From assembly GCA_002171975.2 (NCBI GenBank), contig NHIO02000051.1:14408-76817 (forward strand): a stretch of DNA of 62,410 nucleotides, in the 5' to 3' direction. The notes under the pieces are model-generated. The model searched no databases and was not told the DNA's origin. It was given only the letters and a program-made list of their open reading frames with translations. This document shows, piece by piece, positions 9,626 to 20,109 of this stretch. Source of the stretch: Flavobacteriales bacterium TMED191 (GTDB taxonomy: Bacteria; Bacteroidota; Bacteroidia; Flavobacteriales; TMED113). The first letter of the stretch is position 1. The number at the start of each line of letters is the position of its first letter. A program made the translations under genes and the position numbers.

Positions 9626-11312
9626 TTGTGTATATTTTATTTTTTAAATCTTTATTGTTTATATCTAAGGCTAGAGCTCTTTTCCATTGAATAATCGCGC
9701 TAGCAACATCACCTAGCTCATATAGTATGTCTCCATAGTGATCATATAGTGTTCCGCTATTCGTATTTATTTCTAGTGCTTTTAATATTCGATCCTTCGC
9801 AAGTTTATATTTCTTTAGTTTATATAATACCCACGCATATGTATCTAAAAACGATGAATTAGGCTGATCAACAGTTAGTGCATTGCAGTGCCGTGCCATT
9901 TCTAAAGCTAAATTTAAATTTTCTTCTCTTAGGGCTAAATAGTAACTATAATTATTTAAAACAAATGTATTGTTGCTATTGTATTCTAATGATAAAGAAT
10001 ATGATTCATCTGACATTAAGTGGTTGTCTAAAGTATGATAAACATCGCCCAATAAAGAATAAAACTCTGATTTTAAAATAGGGTCATCAATAACTATATC
10101 AACACCCTTTAAAAGAGTCTCTAAGGCCATTGGGTGCTGATTTGTGTTTATGTAAGCTAATGCCTTTAAGTAAAACAATCTTGGGTTAAAGGGGTGCTTT
10201 TCAATAGCCTCTGAGGCAGTACTTATGACGGATGCATAATCACTCTGTTTAAAAAAAATTTCTAATAATTTATTATAAACATATTCCGCTTTAACGAGTG
10301 TGGAGTTTAGTGCGTATTTGTAATGAATAATGGCCTTATCGAGGCTTTGTTGCTTTGTGGAAATATCTCCTAAAATTAAATTTAATAGTGGGTCTTCAGG
10401 AGCAAGCTTTAATGCTGACTCTACAATCATTTGAAAAGAAGTGAATTTAGTAAAGTCATTTTCTAATAATAGCTTATAAAAAATATCTTTCTTAGTATCT
10501 AAGTCTATCTCTTTATTACTTGCAATTTTTGCCAAATAATTTTGCTGTTCACTTAAATCATTTTTATTAGAATATATTTGATAAAGTGCAATCAAAGCTT
10601 CTGCATTATCAGAATCATTGAAAAGAAGCTGTTTATATATTGAAATTGCTTTTTCATATTCACTAAAATGTAAATAGACCCTTGCTAAAGCACTGTAGCT
10701 GCTGCTCGATTTTGGGAAAAATTCAACTAGTTTTTGTGCTGTTTTTTCAGCTAATTTAAAATTAGATTGTGCAAGATGTATATCAATTTCGGATTCTATT
10801 AAAACTATCGATTTCCCGAAGATTTTAGTAGACTCCTTAGTAAATTTGATTGCTTGTTTGTATTGTTTTAACTGTCTTAATAAATCTAACTTTTGTATAT
10901 AATAGGTAAATTGATTTTTATCTAAATTGATAAGTTGAGTGTATACAATAACTTGGCTTTGTAGATTGCCTTGAACAAAATATATATCTAGAAGCAGGTA
11001 ATAATACCACTTGTTATTTGAATCTAATAAAATAGCTTCATTAATATAATACTCTGCATTGCTCCAGTCCTGCAAGTAAAAATATATTTTCGCTATTTCG
11101 TTATAGGGTGAGGACTCCTCTGGGTAGATAGAAATACACTTTTCATATAAAACTAGTGATTTCTCATACTCTTCTAAGACCTTGTATTTTTCTGCTTCAA
11201 AATAATTATTGAGAAATTGGATTTCTTTTTTTGAAATATGATTTGAAAACTCTTCTTGCGCATGTAAAAATACGCCAAATAATAAAAAAGAATATATCAG
11301 TATTTTTTTCAT
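9618..11312 (-). CDS. Tetratricopeptide-repeat protein
   Basis: 564 residues, with a signal peptide (about 1-18) and then TPR units over almost the whole length (for example YNEIAKIYFYLQDWSNAEYY, YSALARVYLHFSEYEKAISIY, YDHYGDILYELGDVASAIIQW). No catalytic domain is visible. Such proteins act as scaffolds; this one is probably periplasmic or outer-membrane associated. It is translationally coupled to the nucleotidyltransferase gene upstream (ATGA overlap at 11309-11312) and overlaps DUF4292 downstream. The TPR, DUF4292 and EnvC order recurs in Bacteroidota, but I know of no assigned function. Confidence 0.85.
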   Translation of the reverse strand: MKKILIYSFLLFGVFLHAQEEFSNHISKKEIQFLNNYFEAEKYKVLEEYEKSLVLYEKCISIYPEESSPYNEIAKIYFYLQDWSNAEYYINEAILLDSNNKWYYYLLLDIYFVQGNLQSQVIVYTQLINLDKNQFTYYIQKLDLLRQLKQYKQAIKFTKESTKIFGKSIVLIESEIDIHLAQSNFKLAEKTAQKLVEFFPKSSSSYSALARVYLHFSEYEKAISIYKQLLFNDSDNAEALIALYQIYSNKNDLSEQQNYLAKIASNKEIDLDTKKDIFYKLLLENDFTKFTSFQMIVESALKLAPEDPLLNLILGDISTKQQSLDKAIIHYKYALNSTLVKAEYVYNKLLEIFFKQSDYASVISTASEAIEKHPFNPRLFYLKALAYINTNQHPMALETLLKGVDIVIDDPILKSEFYSLLGDVYHTLDNHLMSDESYSLSLEYNSNNTFVLNNYSYYLALREENLNLALEMARHCNALTVDQPNSSFLDTYAWVLYKLKKYKLAKDRILKALEINTNSGTLYDHYGDILYELGDVASAIIQWKRALALDINNKDLKNKIYTNE

Positions 11313-12304
11313 TTTTCTTTTTTTAATGTACAGTAGTCGCCAATATTTATCTCCGTAAAGTTTTGGTCGTAATCAACAAACTTTCCTATTATTGAGTTTT
11401 TTAAATTTGCATTATTTATATTACAATTAGATTGAATAATTGTGTCCGAAATTTCTGAAGATGAAACGATTGTATCCTTACCTATACTTACATTTGGGCC
11501 AATTTTAGAGTTCTTTATTTTAACTCCTGAATCAATAAAACATGGCGGTTTTATAATTGTATTTGGATAGTCCTTATATTTTATCTTTTGGGTTGTTAAT
11601 AATTCCTTGTGAGAAGAAAGAAGATTTTTGGGAGTTCCAAAATCAAGCCACTGTTGTATTTTATGAGGAGTGAATTTTAGATTTTTATTTTTTAAATTTT
11701 CTAAAGCAGTAGTAAGTTGGTATTCACCCTTTTCAATTATATTTTTATCCAAAATATATTTTATCTCATGTTGTAGTACTTGACCACTTTTAAAATAATA
11801 AATGCCAACAATTGCTAAATTCGAAATTGGTTTTTTTGGTTTTTCTACAAACTCTGTAATATGACCATCGGCGTTTGTAAGCACTACACCATATGAGCTT
11901 GGGTCTTCAACTTCTTTTACAAAGATGCAGCCATCTGACTCAGAAGGAAAGTTTAGTTTTGTTTGAAAAATTGTGTCCGCAAAAACAATAAGAACGGGTC
12001 CCATTAACAACTCCTTTGCTGAATATAAAGCATGGGCTGTGCCTAATGGTAATCCTTGATAATAAATTTCATGAGAAAGATTATTTTTTTGCGCAACATT
12101 TTGCAACATTTTTTCAATACTTTGGTCCTGCTTTTCAAGAATAAAGCCAATCTTATTTATTTTTATACTCGACTCCTTAACAACAAGATCGACAATTCTT
12201 TGAATTATAGTCGTACCAGCAATTTCTAAAAGTGGCTTGGGAGTAGTTAGAGTTTGTGGGCGTAATCTAGTTCCCTTTCCAGCCATTGGAATAATTAAAT
12301 TCAT
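11309..12304 (-). CDS. Sugar nucleotidyltransferase with C-terminal beta-helix
   Basis: The N-terminal Rossmann-like domain starts IIPMAGKGTRLRPQT and contains KPLLEI and a VFADT metal-binding region, as in glucose-1-phosphate thymidylyltransferase and mannose-1-phosphate guanylyltransferase relatives. Hexapeptide left-handed beta-helix repeats follow from about residue 245 (IDSGVKIKNSKIGPNVSIG). The enzyme should form an NDP-sugar from a sugar 1-phosphate, probably for surface polysaccharide or peptidoglycan precursors; the sugar and nucleotide cannot be decided. I start at the ATG at 12304, not the one at 12331, because the family begins directly with MNLIIPMAGKG and the longer form would overlap dut. 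It follows dut by 4 bases. Confidence 0.85.
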   Translation of the reverse strand: MNLIIPMAGKGTRLRPQTLTTPKPLLEIAGTTIIQRIVDLVVKESSIKINKIGFILEKQDQSIEKMLQNVAQKNNLSHEIYYQGLPLGTAHALYSAKELLMGPVLIVFADTIFQTKLNFPSESDGCIFVKEVEDPSSYGVVLTNADGHITEFVEKPKKPISNLAIVGIYYFKSGQVLQHEIKYILDKNIIEKGEYQLTTALENLKNKNLKFTPHKIQQWLDFGTPKNLLSSHKELLTTQKIKYKDYPNTIIKPPCFIDSGVKIKNSKIGPNVSIGKDTIVSSSEISDTIIQSNCNINNANLKNSIIGKFVDYDQNFTEINIGDYCTLKKEK

Positions 12305-12308
12305 ATAT

Positions 12309-12743
12309 TTATTTTGTTCCTGTGCTTCCAAATCCCCCGACTCCTCTCTCCGTTATTGTTGACTTAGCTATATCTTGCCAATTAATTTTTTCTACTCTAC
12401 TAACCACAATCTGTGCAATCCGATCTCCATCCTTAATCTCAAACAAATCTGATGAGTGATTAATTAAAATAACTTTTATTTCTCCTCTATAATCTGAGTC
12501 TATTGTCCCAGGTGTATTTAAAACGGTTATTCCACTTTTTGCTGCTAACCCACTACGGGGTCTAACCTGTATTTCAAAGTTTTCAGGTATTTCAACAAAT
12601 ATTCCCGTGGGCACGGTGACTCTATCTCCGCACGCAATAAAAAGACTCTTGGGAATATTTGCTCTAATATCCATCCCCGCAGAACCTGCTGTTTTATAAA
12701 TGGGATTTGGATGACTTGATTTATTAATTAATCCTACTTTCAT
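12309..12743 (-). CDS. dut: dUTP diphosphatase
   Basis: 144 residues with the trimeric dUTPase motifs in order: AGSAGMDIRA, PRSGLAAKSG, NTPGTIDSDYRGEI, GDRIAQIVV and the glycine-rich C-terminal arm ERGVGGFGSTG. It hydrolyses dUTP to dUMP, keeping uracil out of DNA and feeding thymidylate synthesis. It overlaps the flippase gene by 20 bases at its start and precedes the nucleotidyltransferase. All five motifs are intact. Confidence 0.95.
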   Translation of the reverse strand: MKVGLINKSSHPNPIYKTAGSAGMDIRANIPKSLFIACGDRVTVPTGIFVEIPENFEIQVRPRSGLAAKSGITVLNTPGTIDSDYRGEIKVILINHSSDLFEIKDGDRIAQIVVSRVEKINWQDIAKSTITERGVGGFGSTGTK

Positions 12744-14223
12744 ATTTATATTTTTTATTTTTATTTAAAATATCCTTCATCTGCATATATATAAATATAA
12801 TGTATAAAAAGAACAAAACCGTGTTGTCTATTTGAATATTGCGACATATCTCCGCATCAAAAAATTGGCTCAAATAAAATACAACTAGTGCAATAAAAAG
12901 CCACTTCGATATTGAACTGATTTGGTATTTAATTTTAAAGTGCTTTTGACCTAAACAAAAAGATATTAACATCATAGTAGCATAGCAAGCAAGGGTAGAC
13001 CAGGCTGCACCCATATATCCTAGTTTAGGAATTAAAATAAAATTTAAGGAAATGGTCACCAAACCTCCAAAAGAAGATATGATAGCAGCATATCTAGTTT
13101 TATTAGTAACCTTATACCATACGGATAGATTATAATAAACACCTAAACAAATATTTGCTAATAGAACAATGGGGATTATTTTTAACCCCTCATGATAAAG
13201 GGTATTGGGTATTAATAATTTAACTACATCAATATAAAGTGTAATTAATAAGAAAATAATTAATGCAAAGGCAACAAAGACTTTTAACATAAGTGCATAT
13301 AATTTTTTAGCATTTGGCCTTTTAAACTGATTGAAAAAAAAAGGTTCAGCGGCAAATCTATAAGCCTGAACAAATAAGGTCATGAAAATTGTCAACTTAT
13401 AACAGGCAGAATAAATACCTAATTCACGCATTGCGATACCTTGTGGCAATAAGTATTTAATTAATATTTTATCTGCCGTCTCATTTACTACAAAGGCAAT
13501 ACCTGCAATCAATATTGGCCATGCATATTGAAGCATTTTTTTCAAAATCACATAATTAAATGTGCTGAAATTATTCTTAATATCTTTAGATAAAATTACT
13601 ATTGTTATTACACTGGCTATTAAATTTGATAAAAATATGTACTCAACAGAGATGGAGAAATTATCTAAATTGACCATTGAAAATAAAAATTCTTTTTCAA
13701 TTAAATAAGGCAACAGTATTAAAAAGAAAATATTAAAGAATATATTAAATAAAATATTTACCGTCTTAACAACCGCGAACTTAATTGCTTTATTTTGTTG
13801 CCTTAAAAGAGCAAATGGGATTACACATAATAAATCAAATCCAATAATAAAGGTGAAATAGAGTATATATTGAGGTGTCTGGGAATAGCCTAAAATATTC
13901 GCAATTGGTTTATAAAATAAACAACCACATATTATTATTAAGAATGCGTTTGAGAACAAGAAAACTAATGCGGAAGAAAAGACGGTTGTAAACCTTTTGT
14001 CCTGATATTGATTAATATAACGAAAAAAAGCTGTTTCCATGCCAAAAGAACCAATAACCATAAGAAGGGCTGCATATGCATACATCTCTGTAACTATCGC
14101 ATATTCTGAGGGGATAAATAAAATGGTGTAAAGAGGTACTAAAAAAAAATTTAAAATACGAGCTATGACACTACTAAAGCCATATATAATTGTTTGATTA
14201 AATAATTGTTTTATTTCAAGCAT
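12724..14223 (-). CDS. Polysaccharide flippase (Wzx/MOP family)
   Basis: 499 residues with about 12-14 predicted transmembrane helices spread evenly, in the pattern of the MOP exporter superfamily. The N-terminus (LFNQTIIYGFSSVIARILNF) is typical of O-antigen or lipid-linked oligosaccharide flippases. It probably moves an undecaprenyl-linked saccharide across the inner membrane. Its start shares one base with the stop of the enoyl-CoA hydratase gene (TAATG), and its end overlaps dut by 20 bases. In flavobacteria such a gene is often found by dut and the sugar nucleotidyltransferase. Substrate unknown. Confidence 0.85.
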   Translation of the reverse strand: MLEIKQLFNQTIIYGFSSVIARILNFFLVPLYTILFIPSEYAIVTEMYAYAALLMVIGSFGMETAFFRYINQYQDKRFTTVFSSALVFLFSNAFLIIICGCLFYKPIANILGYSQTPQYILYFTFIIGFDLLCVIPFALLRQQNKAIKFAVVKTVNILFNIFFNIFFLILLPYLIEKEFLFSMVNLDNFSISVEYIFLSNLIASVITIVILSKDIKNNFSTFNYVILKKMLQYAWPILIAGIAFVVNETADKILIKYLLPQGIAMRELGIYSACYKLTIFMTLFVQAYRFAAEPFFFNQFKRPNAKKLYALMLKVFVAFALIIFLLITLYIDVVKLLIPNTLYHEGLKIIPIVLLANICLGVYYNLSVWYKVTNKTRYAAIISSFGGLVTISLNFILIPKLGYMGAAWSTLACYATMMLISFCLGQKHFKIKYQISSISKWLFIALVVFYLSQFFDAEICRNIQIDNTVLFFLYIIFIYMQMKDILNKNKKYKYESRIN

Positions 14224-15041
14224 TAGCTAAAATTAGGTTGTCTTTTTTCTAAAAAGGCGACTACACCCTCTTTAAAATTACTTGTTTCAAATAGTTGAGA
14301 AAATTCTTTACTCTCTATTTCATCCCCCTTTGGGTGATAACAAGAATTTATAGATTTTATTGCAGCTCGTGCAGAATCAGGAGAAATTCGTCCACATAAG
14401 GAGGCAATTTTTAAAGATTTTTCCGCAATCTCATTAATAGTTACTACATGATTTACAAGACCCAACTCCAAGGATCGCTGGGCATTAAGCATCTGCGATG
14501 TTAAAATCATTTCCATAGCAATATTTTTGCTGATAATTTGAGGCAACTTTTGTGTTCCACTGTAACCCGGAATTAGTCCAAGAGAGCATTCAGGCAAACC
14601 TAACTTGGCATTATCAGTTGCCAATCTAATATGACACGCTAATGCTAATTCTAGTCCACCTCCTAAAGCATATCCATTAATTGCTGCTATAACTGGTTTT
14701 GAAAACTGTGTAATTTTATTAAACAATTTTTCTTTTCCTAATAAGCTTAAATCTAATGCTTCTTTATTATTAAAATTTTGAAACTCCTTTATATCGGCTC
14801 CTGCAACAAATGCCTTGTTACCCGAACCAGAAATTATAACAGATCTAACTTTTCTGTTTACATCTACTTCTTGCAAAAAATCTGATAAAGCACTTATTAC
14901 GGTCTTATTAAGTGCGTTAAGTTGTTTCGGCCTGTTGATTAAAACTATTGCTACTTTATTATCTAAATCATATTGAACTAAAAGTTCGTTACATGTTTTG
15001 TAAAAACTAAATTCGCCTGAAAATACTGTTAAATTTTGCAT
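14223..15041 (-). CDS. Enoyl-CoA hydratase/isomerase family protein
   Basis: 272 residues with the crotonase fold. Visible are the NRPKQLNALN region, the oxyanion-hole segment AFVAGADIKEF, and the second hole segment INGYALGGGLELALAC followed by a catalytic-type glutamate in GLPECSLGLIPGYSGTQKLP. Both glutamates of a true hydratase (in GGGLELAL and GLPECS) are present, so hydration of trans-2-enoyl-CoA is likely. Butanoyl-CoA or beta-oxidation use is plausible; no other fatty-acid genes are adjacent. The start used gives an N-terminal extension of roughly 20 residues beyond the family core, so a later start is possible. Confidence 0.85.
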   Translation of the reverse strand: MQNLTVFSGEFSFYKTCNELLVQYDLDNKVAIVLINRPKQLNALNKTVISALSDFLQEVDVNRKVRSVIISGSGNKAFVAGADIKEFQNFNNKEALDLSLLGKEKLFNKITQFSKPVIAAINGYALGGGLELALACHIRLATDNAKLGLPECSLGLIPGYSGTQKLPQIISKNIAMEMILTSQMLNAQRSLELGLVNHVVTINEIAEKSLKIASLCGRISPDSARAAIKSINSCYHPKGDEIESKEFSQLFETSNFKEGVVAFLEKRQPNFS

Positions 15042-15051
15042 ATATTAATAA

Positions 15052-16560
15052 TTAAATATTGTTGTAAATGGGTATTATTATTTCAAATACCGTTCCTTTA
15101 ATGGATGTTGTATAGTTTATTTCTCCCTTAAAATCATCAACTATTTTTTTTACCATTGCAAGTCCTAAGCCTGTTCCACTACTTTTAGTTGTAAAGTTTG
15201 GTTCAAATATTCTGTCTTGAATTTCTGCAGGAATACCGGTTCCATTATCTGCAACTCTAATTATACAATTTTTATCTATCTTCTCGATCTCAATATTGAC
15301 ACTGATGGGGGTGTTGTTCTTTTGAGCTTGTAATGAGTTGTTAATAAGATTATTTAACACCCTTGTTAAGTGTGTTCTGTCTATAAGGACAAAAATAGCA
15401 TCTAATCTCCTGCTTTTAAAATATAAATTAACGTTATTATTTTTAAATAATGTAACAACATGCTCTACCTCTTTTATTATACATATTTTTTCTAAATTTT
15501 GTGCACTTAAACTAGCGAAATCTGAAAAAGCATTGGCTATTCGTGTTAAAGTATCTATTTGTTGAATCATCGTTTTTGAGAAATTCATTAATTTTTCTTC
15601 CCACTCGTCTGAATAAAGCTCACGTCCCTTACCATCTTTAAATGATTTTTCCAAATACTGAACACTAAGCCTCATAGGTGTTAGGGGGTTTTTAATTTCG
15701 TGAGCTATTTGCTTTGCCATTTTTTTCCACGCACCTTCTTTTTCGCTTTTTATTAATTGTGTAGTTTTGATGTCTAATTCTTTTATAAGTTTATTATAGC
15801 TTTCTACCAACTGGCCTATTTCATCACGCACTGGCCAATGAAGTGGCTTTAGGTTATTATGGACGTTTGTATTAGAAAGGTGCTTGGAAATAGACCTTAG
15901 TCCTGCAGTTATTTGTTTTAAAAGTGCGAACGTAAATATAATGGCAATCAATAGAAGAATCAAATAGAGTTTTACTAAGCTTTTAATTTGTTGATTTGTT
16001 TTTTCCAAAACATCCTGCTGTGTGCTTTTATCATAAATAACATCCAATATACAAAATGGATTATCATTAATAATTGGTTTTGAAGAAGTTAAGTGATTTG
16101 TAATTGTGTCTTTATATAATATTCTATATGTCCCAAAATACGATCCTTTTTCATATTCTGTTTTTTTATTTTCTGACAAAAAGCACAGCTTAATTTTATC
16201 TTTAGATATATTTCGTGTAATAATACTATCCTTAAGCAGTGTTGTGTCTGAAGACCAAATAAATTGGCCATCCAGATTATATATGTTGATTTTTAATTTA
16301 TGTATATATCCTACATCTTTTAAAATGGGCCTAAAGGCTGTTTCTAAGTCTACATTATATTGTGTGCTCAAATTAATTATTGCCTCTATTGATTTTGCAA
16401 CAGCCCTGTCTTTCCTTGCTAAACGTTCTGTGTTATAATTAGTTGTGTCGGTTTTGATTTGATTAATATTAACCCATGCAACGATTGCTAAAAAAAAACT
16501 AACCAATATAATTGTCGAAAAAAATATTTGTTGACTTAATGTAATTTTTTTTACAAACAT
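15052..16560 (-). CDS. Membrane sensor histidine kinase (HAMP, HisKA, HATPase)
   Basis: 502 residues. Transmembrane helices lie at about 12-30 and 197-215 and flank a periplasmic sensor of about 165 residues with no recognisable ligand motif. A HAMP segment follows (about 215-265), then the H box with the phospho-accepting H287 (AHEIKNPLTPMRLSV), and an ATPase domain with N box NNLINNSLQAQ, G1 DNGTGIP and G2 GTGLGLAMVKK. The H box resembles NtrY-type kinases. No response regulator is adjacent, so it is an orphan kinase here. It lies between the enoyl-CoA hydratase and ATP synthase genes. Confidence 0.9.
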   Translation of the reverse strand: MFVKKITLSQQIFFSTIILVSFFLAIVAWVNINQIKTDTTNYNTERLARKDRAVAKSIEAIINLSTQYNVDLETAFRPILKDVGYIHKLKINIYNLDGQFIWSSDTTLLKDSIITRNISKDKIKLCFLSENKKTEYEKGSYFGTYRILYKDTITNHLTSSKPIINDNPFCILDVIYDKSTQQDVLEKTNQQIKSLVKLYLILLLIAIIFTFALLKQITAGLRSISKHLSNTNVHNNLKPLHWPVRDEIGQLVESYNKLIKELDIKTTQLIKSEKEGAWKKMAKQIAHEIKNPLTPMRLSVQYLEKSFKDGKGRELYSDEWEEKLMNFSKTMIQQIDTLTRIANAFSDFASLSAQNLEKICIIKEVEHVVTLFKNNNVNLYFKSRRLDAIFVLIDRTHLTRVLNNLINNSLQAQKNNTPISVNIEIEKIDKNCIIRVADNGTGIPAEIQDRIFEPNFTTKSSGTGLGLAMVKKIVDDFKGEINYTTSIKGTVFEIIIPIYNNI

Positions 16561-16605
16561 GTAGATAAAATATTTCCGTACTAATGCGGTAACGTAAACG
16601 ACAGT

Positions 16606-17460
16606 CTAAGATCCCTTCAGTGCCTCTGCTCCAGCAACTATTTCTAAAATTTCATTTGTTATAGCTGCCTGTCGTTGTCGATTGTAAGACAGTGTTAAGT
16701 CTTGTTTTAGTTCGTTTGCATTATCAGTTGCTTTATGCATTGCTGTCATTCGTGCACCGTGCTCTGCAGCAATGGAGTTGAGAATAGCTTCAAATAATTG
16801 TGTGTGTATTTTATTAGGAACTAGAGAGTTAATAATACTAGTTTTATCGGGTTCAAAAATATAATCTTTGTTGCTAACAAGTGACTCATCCTTAATTTCT
16901 ATAGGTAATAATTGTTCCTTTACAACCATCTGAGTTGCTGCATTTTTAAATTTATTATAAATAAGAGAGACTCTTTCCCAATCACCGTTTAAGAATTTAC
17001 TAATGATATCTTGTGATAACTTTTTAGATTCTGCTATTTGGGGGTTATCTAAAATATTAGAATTCGTTTCAACTAAACTGTAATTTGACCTTTTAAATAT
17101 TTCAATAGCTTTTTTACCGATTGCGAATACTTCTAATGATTTATTATCTATATGTTTTTTAGTTTCTTTATAAATATTTGCATTAAAGCCACCACAGAGT
17201 CCTCGGTTGGAAGCAACAGCTATTACGAGATGTTTACCATTTGTTGAAAAGTGTGACTTTAACAGTATCTCGGATTTGCTTACACAAGGCAACAGATTAT
17301 TAATAATTGTTGAAATACCGGATGAGTAAGGTTTAATATTAGTCATTCTATCTTGAGCCTTTTTTAATTTAGCAGCAGATACCATTTTCATCGCACTAGT
17401 AATTTTCATCGTAGATGAAACAGAACTAATTCTAGACCTTATTTCCTTTAAGTTTGCCAT
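16606..17460 (-). CDS. atpG: ATP synthase gamma subunit
   Basis: 284 residues, with the family's N-terminal helix ([32 protein letters not shown]) and matching C-terminal helix (ILNSIAAEHGARMTAMHKATDNA). Gamma is the rotor shaft of F1. It starts on the last base of the atpA stop codon (TAATG), a translational coupling. The operon ends here; atpD and atpC are not in the window, as is normal for Bacteroidota, where they form a separate pair. Confidence 0.95.
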   Translation of the reverse strand: MANLKEIRSRISSVSSTMKITSAMKMVSAAKLKKAQDRMTNIKPYSSGISTIINNLLPCVSKSEILLKSHFSTNGKHLVIAVASNRGLCGGFNANIYKETKKHIDNKSLEVFAIGKKAIEIFKRSNYSLVETNSNILDNPQIAESKKLSQDIISKFLNGDWERVSLIYNKFKNAATQMVVKEQLLPIEIKDESLVSNKDYIFEPDKTSIINSLVPNKIHTQLFEAILNSIAAEHGARMTAMHKATDNANELKQDLTLSYNRQRQAAITNEILEIVAGAEALKGS

Positions 17461-19043
17461 TAATTATAATTTTTCAGAACTTTTTCTAATGCCGTCTCAA
17501 TATCTTGTTTTACTTGGTCTGTTAATTTACCACTTCTTAATTCAGTTAAAGAGGCTGAAAATTCTTGTCTCATAATACTAATTAAGTTTTCTTCACATTC
17601 TTTAATTTTCGAAACCTGAACGCTGTTCAGCAATCCTTGTACACCACAGTAAATAATTACAATTTGCTCCTCAACTCTCATCGGTCTATTAAGGCCTTGT
17701 TTTAAAATTTCTACATTTCTTTTACCCTTTTCTAAAACCGCAGTAGTAGCTGCATCTAAATCAGAACCAAATTTTGCAAAAGCTTCAAGTTCCCTATATT
17801 GTGCTTGATCTAACTTTAGTGTTCCTGAAACCTTTTTCATGGCTTTTAACTGTGCACTTCCACCAACTCTAGAGACTGAAATTCCTACATTAATAGCTGG
17901 TCTAACACCGGAGTTAAATAAGTCAGCTTCTAAGAATATTTGACCATCAGTAATAGATATTACGTTAGTTGGTATATATGCAGAAACATCTCCTGCTTGA
18001 GTTTCTATAATAGGTAGTGCCGTCAAAGAACCGCCACCTTTAACAATCGGACGAAGAGACTCAGGCAAATCATTCATAGATTTTGCGATAGAGTCAGAAG
18101 CATTGATTTTTGCTGCACGCTCAAGCAGTCTAGAGTGTAAATAAAAAACGTCTCCTGGGTAAGCTTCCCTACCTGGGGGTCGTCTTAGTAGAAGCGACAC
18201 CTCTCGATAAGAAACGGCTTGCTTAGACAAATCATCATAAACTATTAAGGCATGTCTACCTGTATCTCTAAAAAACTCACCTATGGCAGCTCCGGTAAAT
18301 GGTGAGTAAAACTGCATGGGGGCGGGGTCGGATGCAGCTGCCGCAACAATTACTGTATAAGGCAATGCTCCGTTATCTTTCAACATTTTGGCAATATTTG
18401 CTATAGTTGATCCCTTTTGGGAGGTGGCTACATATACACAATATACTGGCTCCCCTTTTTCATAAAACTCCTTTTGATTAATAATAGTATCAAGTGCTAC
18501 TGAGGTTTTTCCGGTTTGCCTATCGCCAATTATTAATTCTCTTTGACCTCTACCAATTGGAATCATTGCATCTATCGCTTTTATACCTGTTTGAAGCGGC
18601 TCATTTACTGGTTGACGATATATTACGCCTGGGGCTTTTCTTTCAAGTGGCATTTCATAAGTTTCACCCTCAATTGGTCCCTTTCCATCAATCGGTTTTC
18701 CTAGAGCATTTACTACACGTCCTAACATCCCTTCTCCAACATTTACAGATGCAATTTTTCTAGTTCTTTTTACCAAATCTCCTTCTTTTATTAACGAAGA
18801 AGAGCCTAACAACACAGCTCCAACATTGTCCTCTTCAAGGTTAAGGACAATACCCTGTTGATTTTTATCGTCATTGAATTCTATTAATTCTCCAGACTCA
18901 ACATTTGATAGCCCATAAAGTCGCGCAATACCGTCTCCAACGGCTAGTACAGTTCCCGTTTCATCTAAACTGGTGTGATTATTTAAGTTACTTAGTTCGT
19001 TTTTGAGGATCTGAGATACTTCTGATGGTTTGATTTCTGTCAT
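17460..19043 (-). CDS. atpA: ATP synthase alpha subunit
   Basis: 527 residues with the P-loop GDRQTGKT, the [21 protein letters not shown] block and the alpha-specific C-terminal region. It is the non-catalytic nucleotide-binding subunit of F1. It lies 15 bases after atpH and is coupled to atpG. The N-terminal part carries the delta-binding segment followed by the beta-barrel domain ([17 protein letters not shown]). Intact and highly conserved. Confidence 0.97.
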   Translation of the reverse strand: MTEIKPSEVSQILKNELSNLNNHTSLDETGTVLAVGDGIARLYGLSNVESGELIEFNDDKNQQGIVLNLEEDNVGAVLLGSSSLIKEGDLVKRTRKIASVNVGEGMLGRVVNALGKPIDGKGPIEGETYEMPLERKAPGVIYRQPVNEPLQTGIKAIDAMIPIGRGQRELIIGDRQTGKTSVALDTIINQKEFYEKGEPVYCVYVATSQKGSTIANIAKMLKDNGALPYTVIVAAAASDPAPMQFYSPFTGAAIGEFFRDTGRHALIVYDDLSKQAVSYREVSLLLRRPPGREAYPGDVFYLHSRLLERAAKINASDSIAKSMNDLPESLRPIVKGGGSLTALPIIETQAGDVSAYIPTNVISITDGQIFLEADLFNSGVRPAINVGISVSRVGGSAQLKAMKKVSGTLKLDQAQYRELEAFAKFGSDLDAATTAVLEKGKRNVEILKQGLNRPMRVEEQIVIIYCGVQGLLNSVQVSKIKECEENLISIMRQEFSASLTELRSGKLTDQVKQDIETALEKVLKNYN

Positions 19044-19058
19044 TTTATTTATTATTTA

Positions 19059-19589
19059 TTATAGTTTCAATGTTCTTTTAACATTCATTATCTGTTTTTT
19101 AACGCTTGCGTCATATAGTAAGTCGCCAATCTTTATTACAACACCTCCTATTAATTGTGGATTTAATGTTTTTTTTAGGGTTACACTTCCCAAAACACTA
19201 AGTTTGTCTTTTATAGTTTCAACTAAAGAATTTTCTATATTTTTTGAAGAAATGAGTTCAGCAACAATGATGTTTTTTTCTTTATTATGAAGTGAATTAT
19301 AATTTTCTAAAATTATTGGTAAAATAGACTCTCTTCCCTTTTTCAACAATAACGAAATAAAATCCATTGTAATTGGCTGGATATTTTGTGAAAAAACTTT
19401 CGTGAATAAATTTTTCTTAATCGCTTTATTAATCGTAGGGTTTTTTATTATAGTAAATAATTCGTCCGCTTTATTAAACTCTGACAAAATAAACTCACAG
19501 TCTATCAAAACAGAATTTTGAAGATTTTTTTCTTTGGCCAAACTAAATAAGGCAAGAGCATATCTATATGAAACTTTGTTGTTTTGCAT
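19059..19589 (-). CDS. atpH: ATP synthase delta subunit
   Basis: 176 residues. The N-terminal helical domain begins VSYRYALALFSLAKE and the C-terminal part contains NPQLIGGVVIKIGDLLYDASVKKQI, the diagnostic delta/OSCP signature. It joins F1 to the peripheral stalk. Position between atpF and atpA fits. Moderately diverged in the middle, as usual for this subunit. Confidence 0.93.
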   Translation of the reverse strand: MQNNKVSYRYALALFSLAKEKNLQNSVLIDCEFILSEFNKADELFTIIKNPTINKAIKKNLFTKVFSQNIQPITMDFISLLLKKGRESILPIILENYNSLHNKEKNIIVAELISSKNIENSLVETIKDKLSVLGSVTLKKTLNPQLIGGVVIKIGDLLYDASVKKQIMNVKRTLKL

Positions 19590-19595
19590 AATTAT

Positions 19596-20087
19596 TTATA
19601 TGTCCAATTTTTTTACATTTTCCTTAATCAGTTCATTATATTTTTGCTCATTATCTAGCTCTTGCTTGAGTATTTTTTCTGCAATTTCTATTGATAATTC
19701 CGCTACGACAGCTTTTAGATCTTCCATAGCCATCCTTTTTTGTTGAGCTATTTCTTCTTTTGCAGAATCTAACTGAAGGTCTATCTGACTCTTTATTTGA
19801 GTTTTTTGATCTTTTTTATATTCTGCAATCTCCTCTTTTGCTTGACGTAAAAGAGAATTTCTTTCTTCATTTGCTTGATTGATCATTTTTTCAATATCTG
19901 AGTTGGCTGATTCTGTTTTTTGTCTGGTTTCTTCGGCCTTAATTAAAGAGTCTTCGATTCGATCTTCTCTCTCTTTTAAAGCACTTAAAATTGGCTTCCA
20001 TGCAAACTTTTTCAAAAGCACTAAGACAATAGAAAATGCAAATAGCATCCAAAACAACAGGCCAACACCTGGTGTAACAAGTTCCAT
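19596..20087 (-). CDS. atpF: ATP synthase subunit b
   Basis: 163 residues: one N-terminal transmembrane helix (about 7-27, PGVGLLFWMLFAFSIVLVLL) then the FAWKPILSALKERE motif and a long charged coiled coil. This is the peripheral stalk of F0. It sits 22 bases after atpE and 6 bases before atpH. Confidence 0.95.
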   Translation of the reverse strand: MELVTPGVGLLFWMLFAFSIVLVLLKKFAWKPILSALKEREDRIEDSLIKAEETRQKTESANSDIEKMINQANEERNSLLRQAKEEIAEYKKDQKTQIKSQIDLQLDSAKEEIAQQKRMAMEDLKAVVAELSIEIAEKILKQELDNEQKYNELIKENVKKLDI

Positions 20088-20109
20088 ATTTTAACTATTT
20101 AATTATAAA

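Noticed and set aside
12305-12331. Longer start for the sugar nucleotidyltransferase
   Set aside because: It adds nine residues not seen in the family and overlaps dut; the ATG at 12304 leaves a normal 4-base gap.
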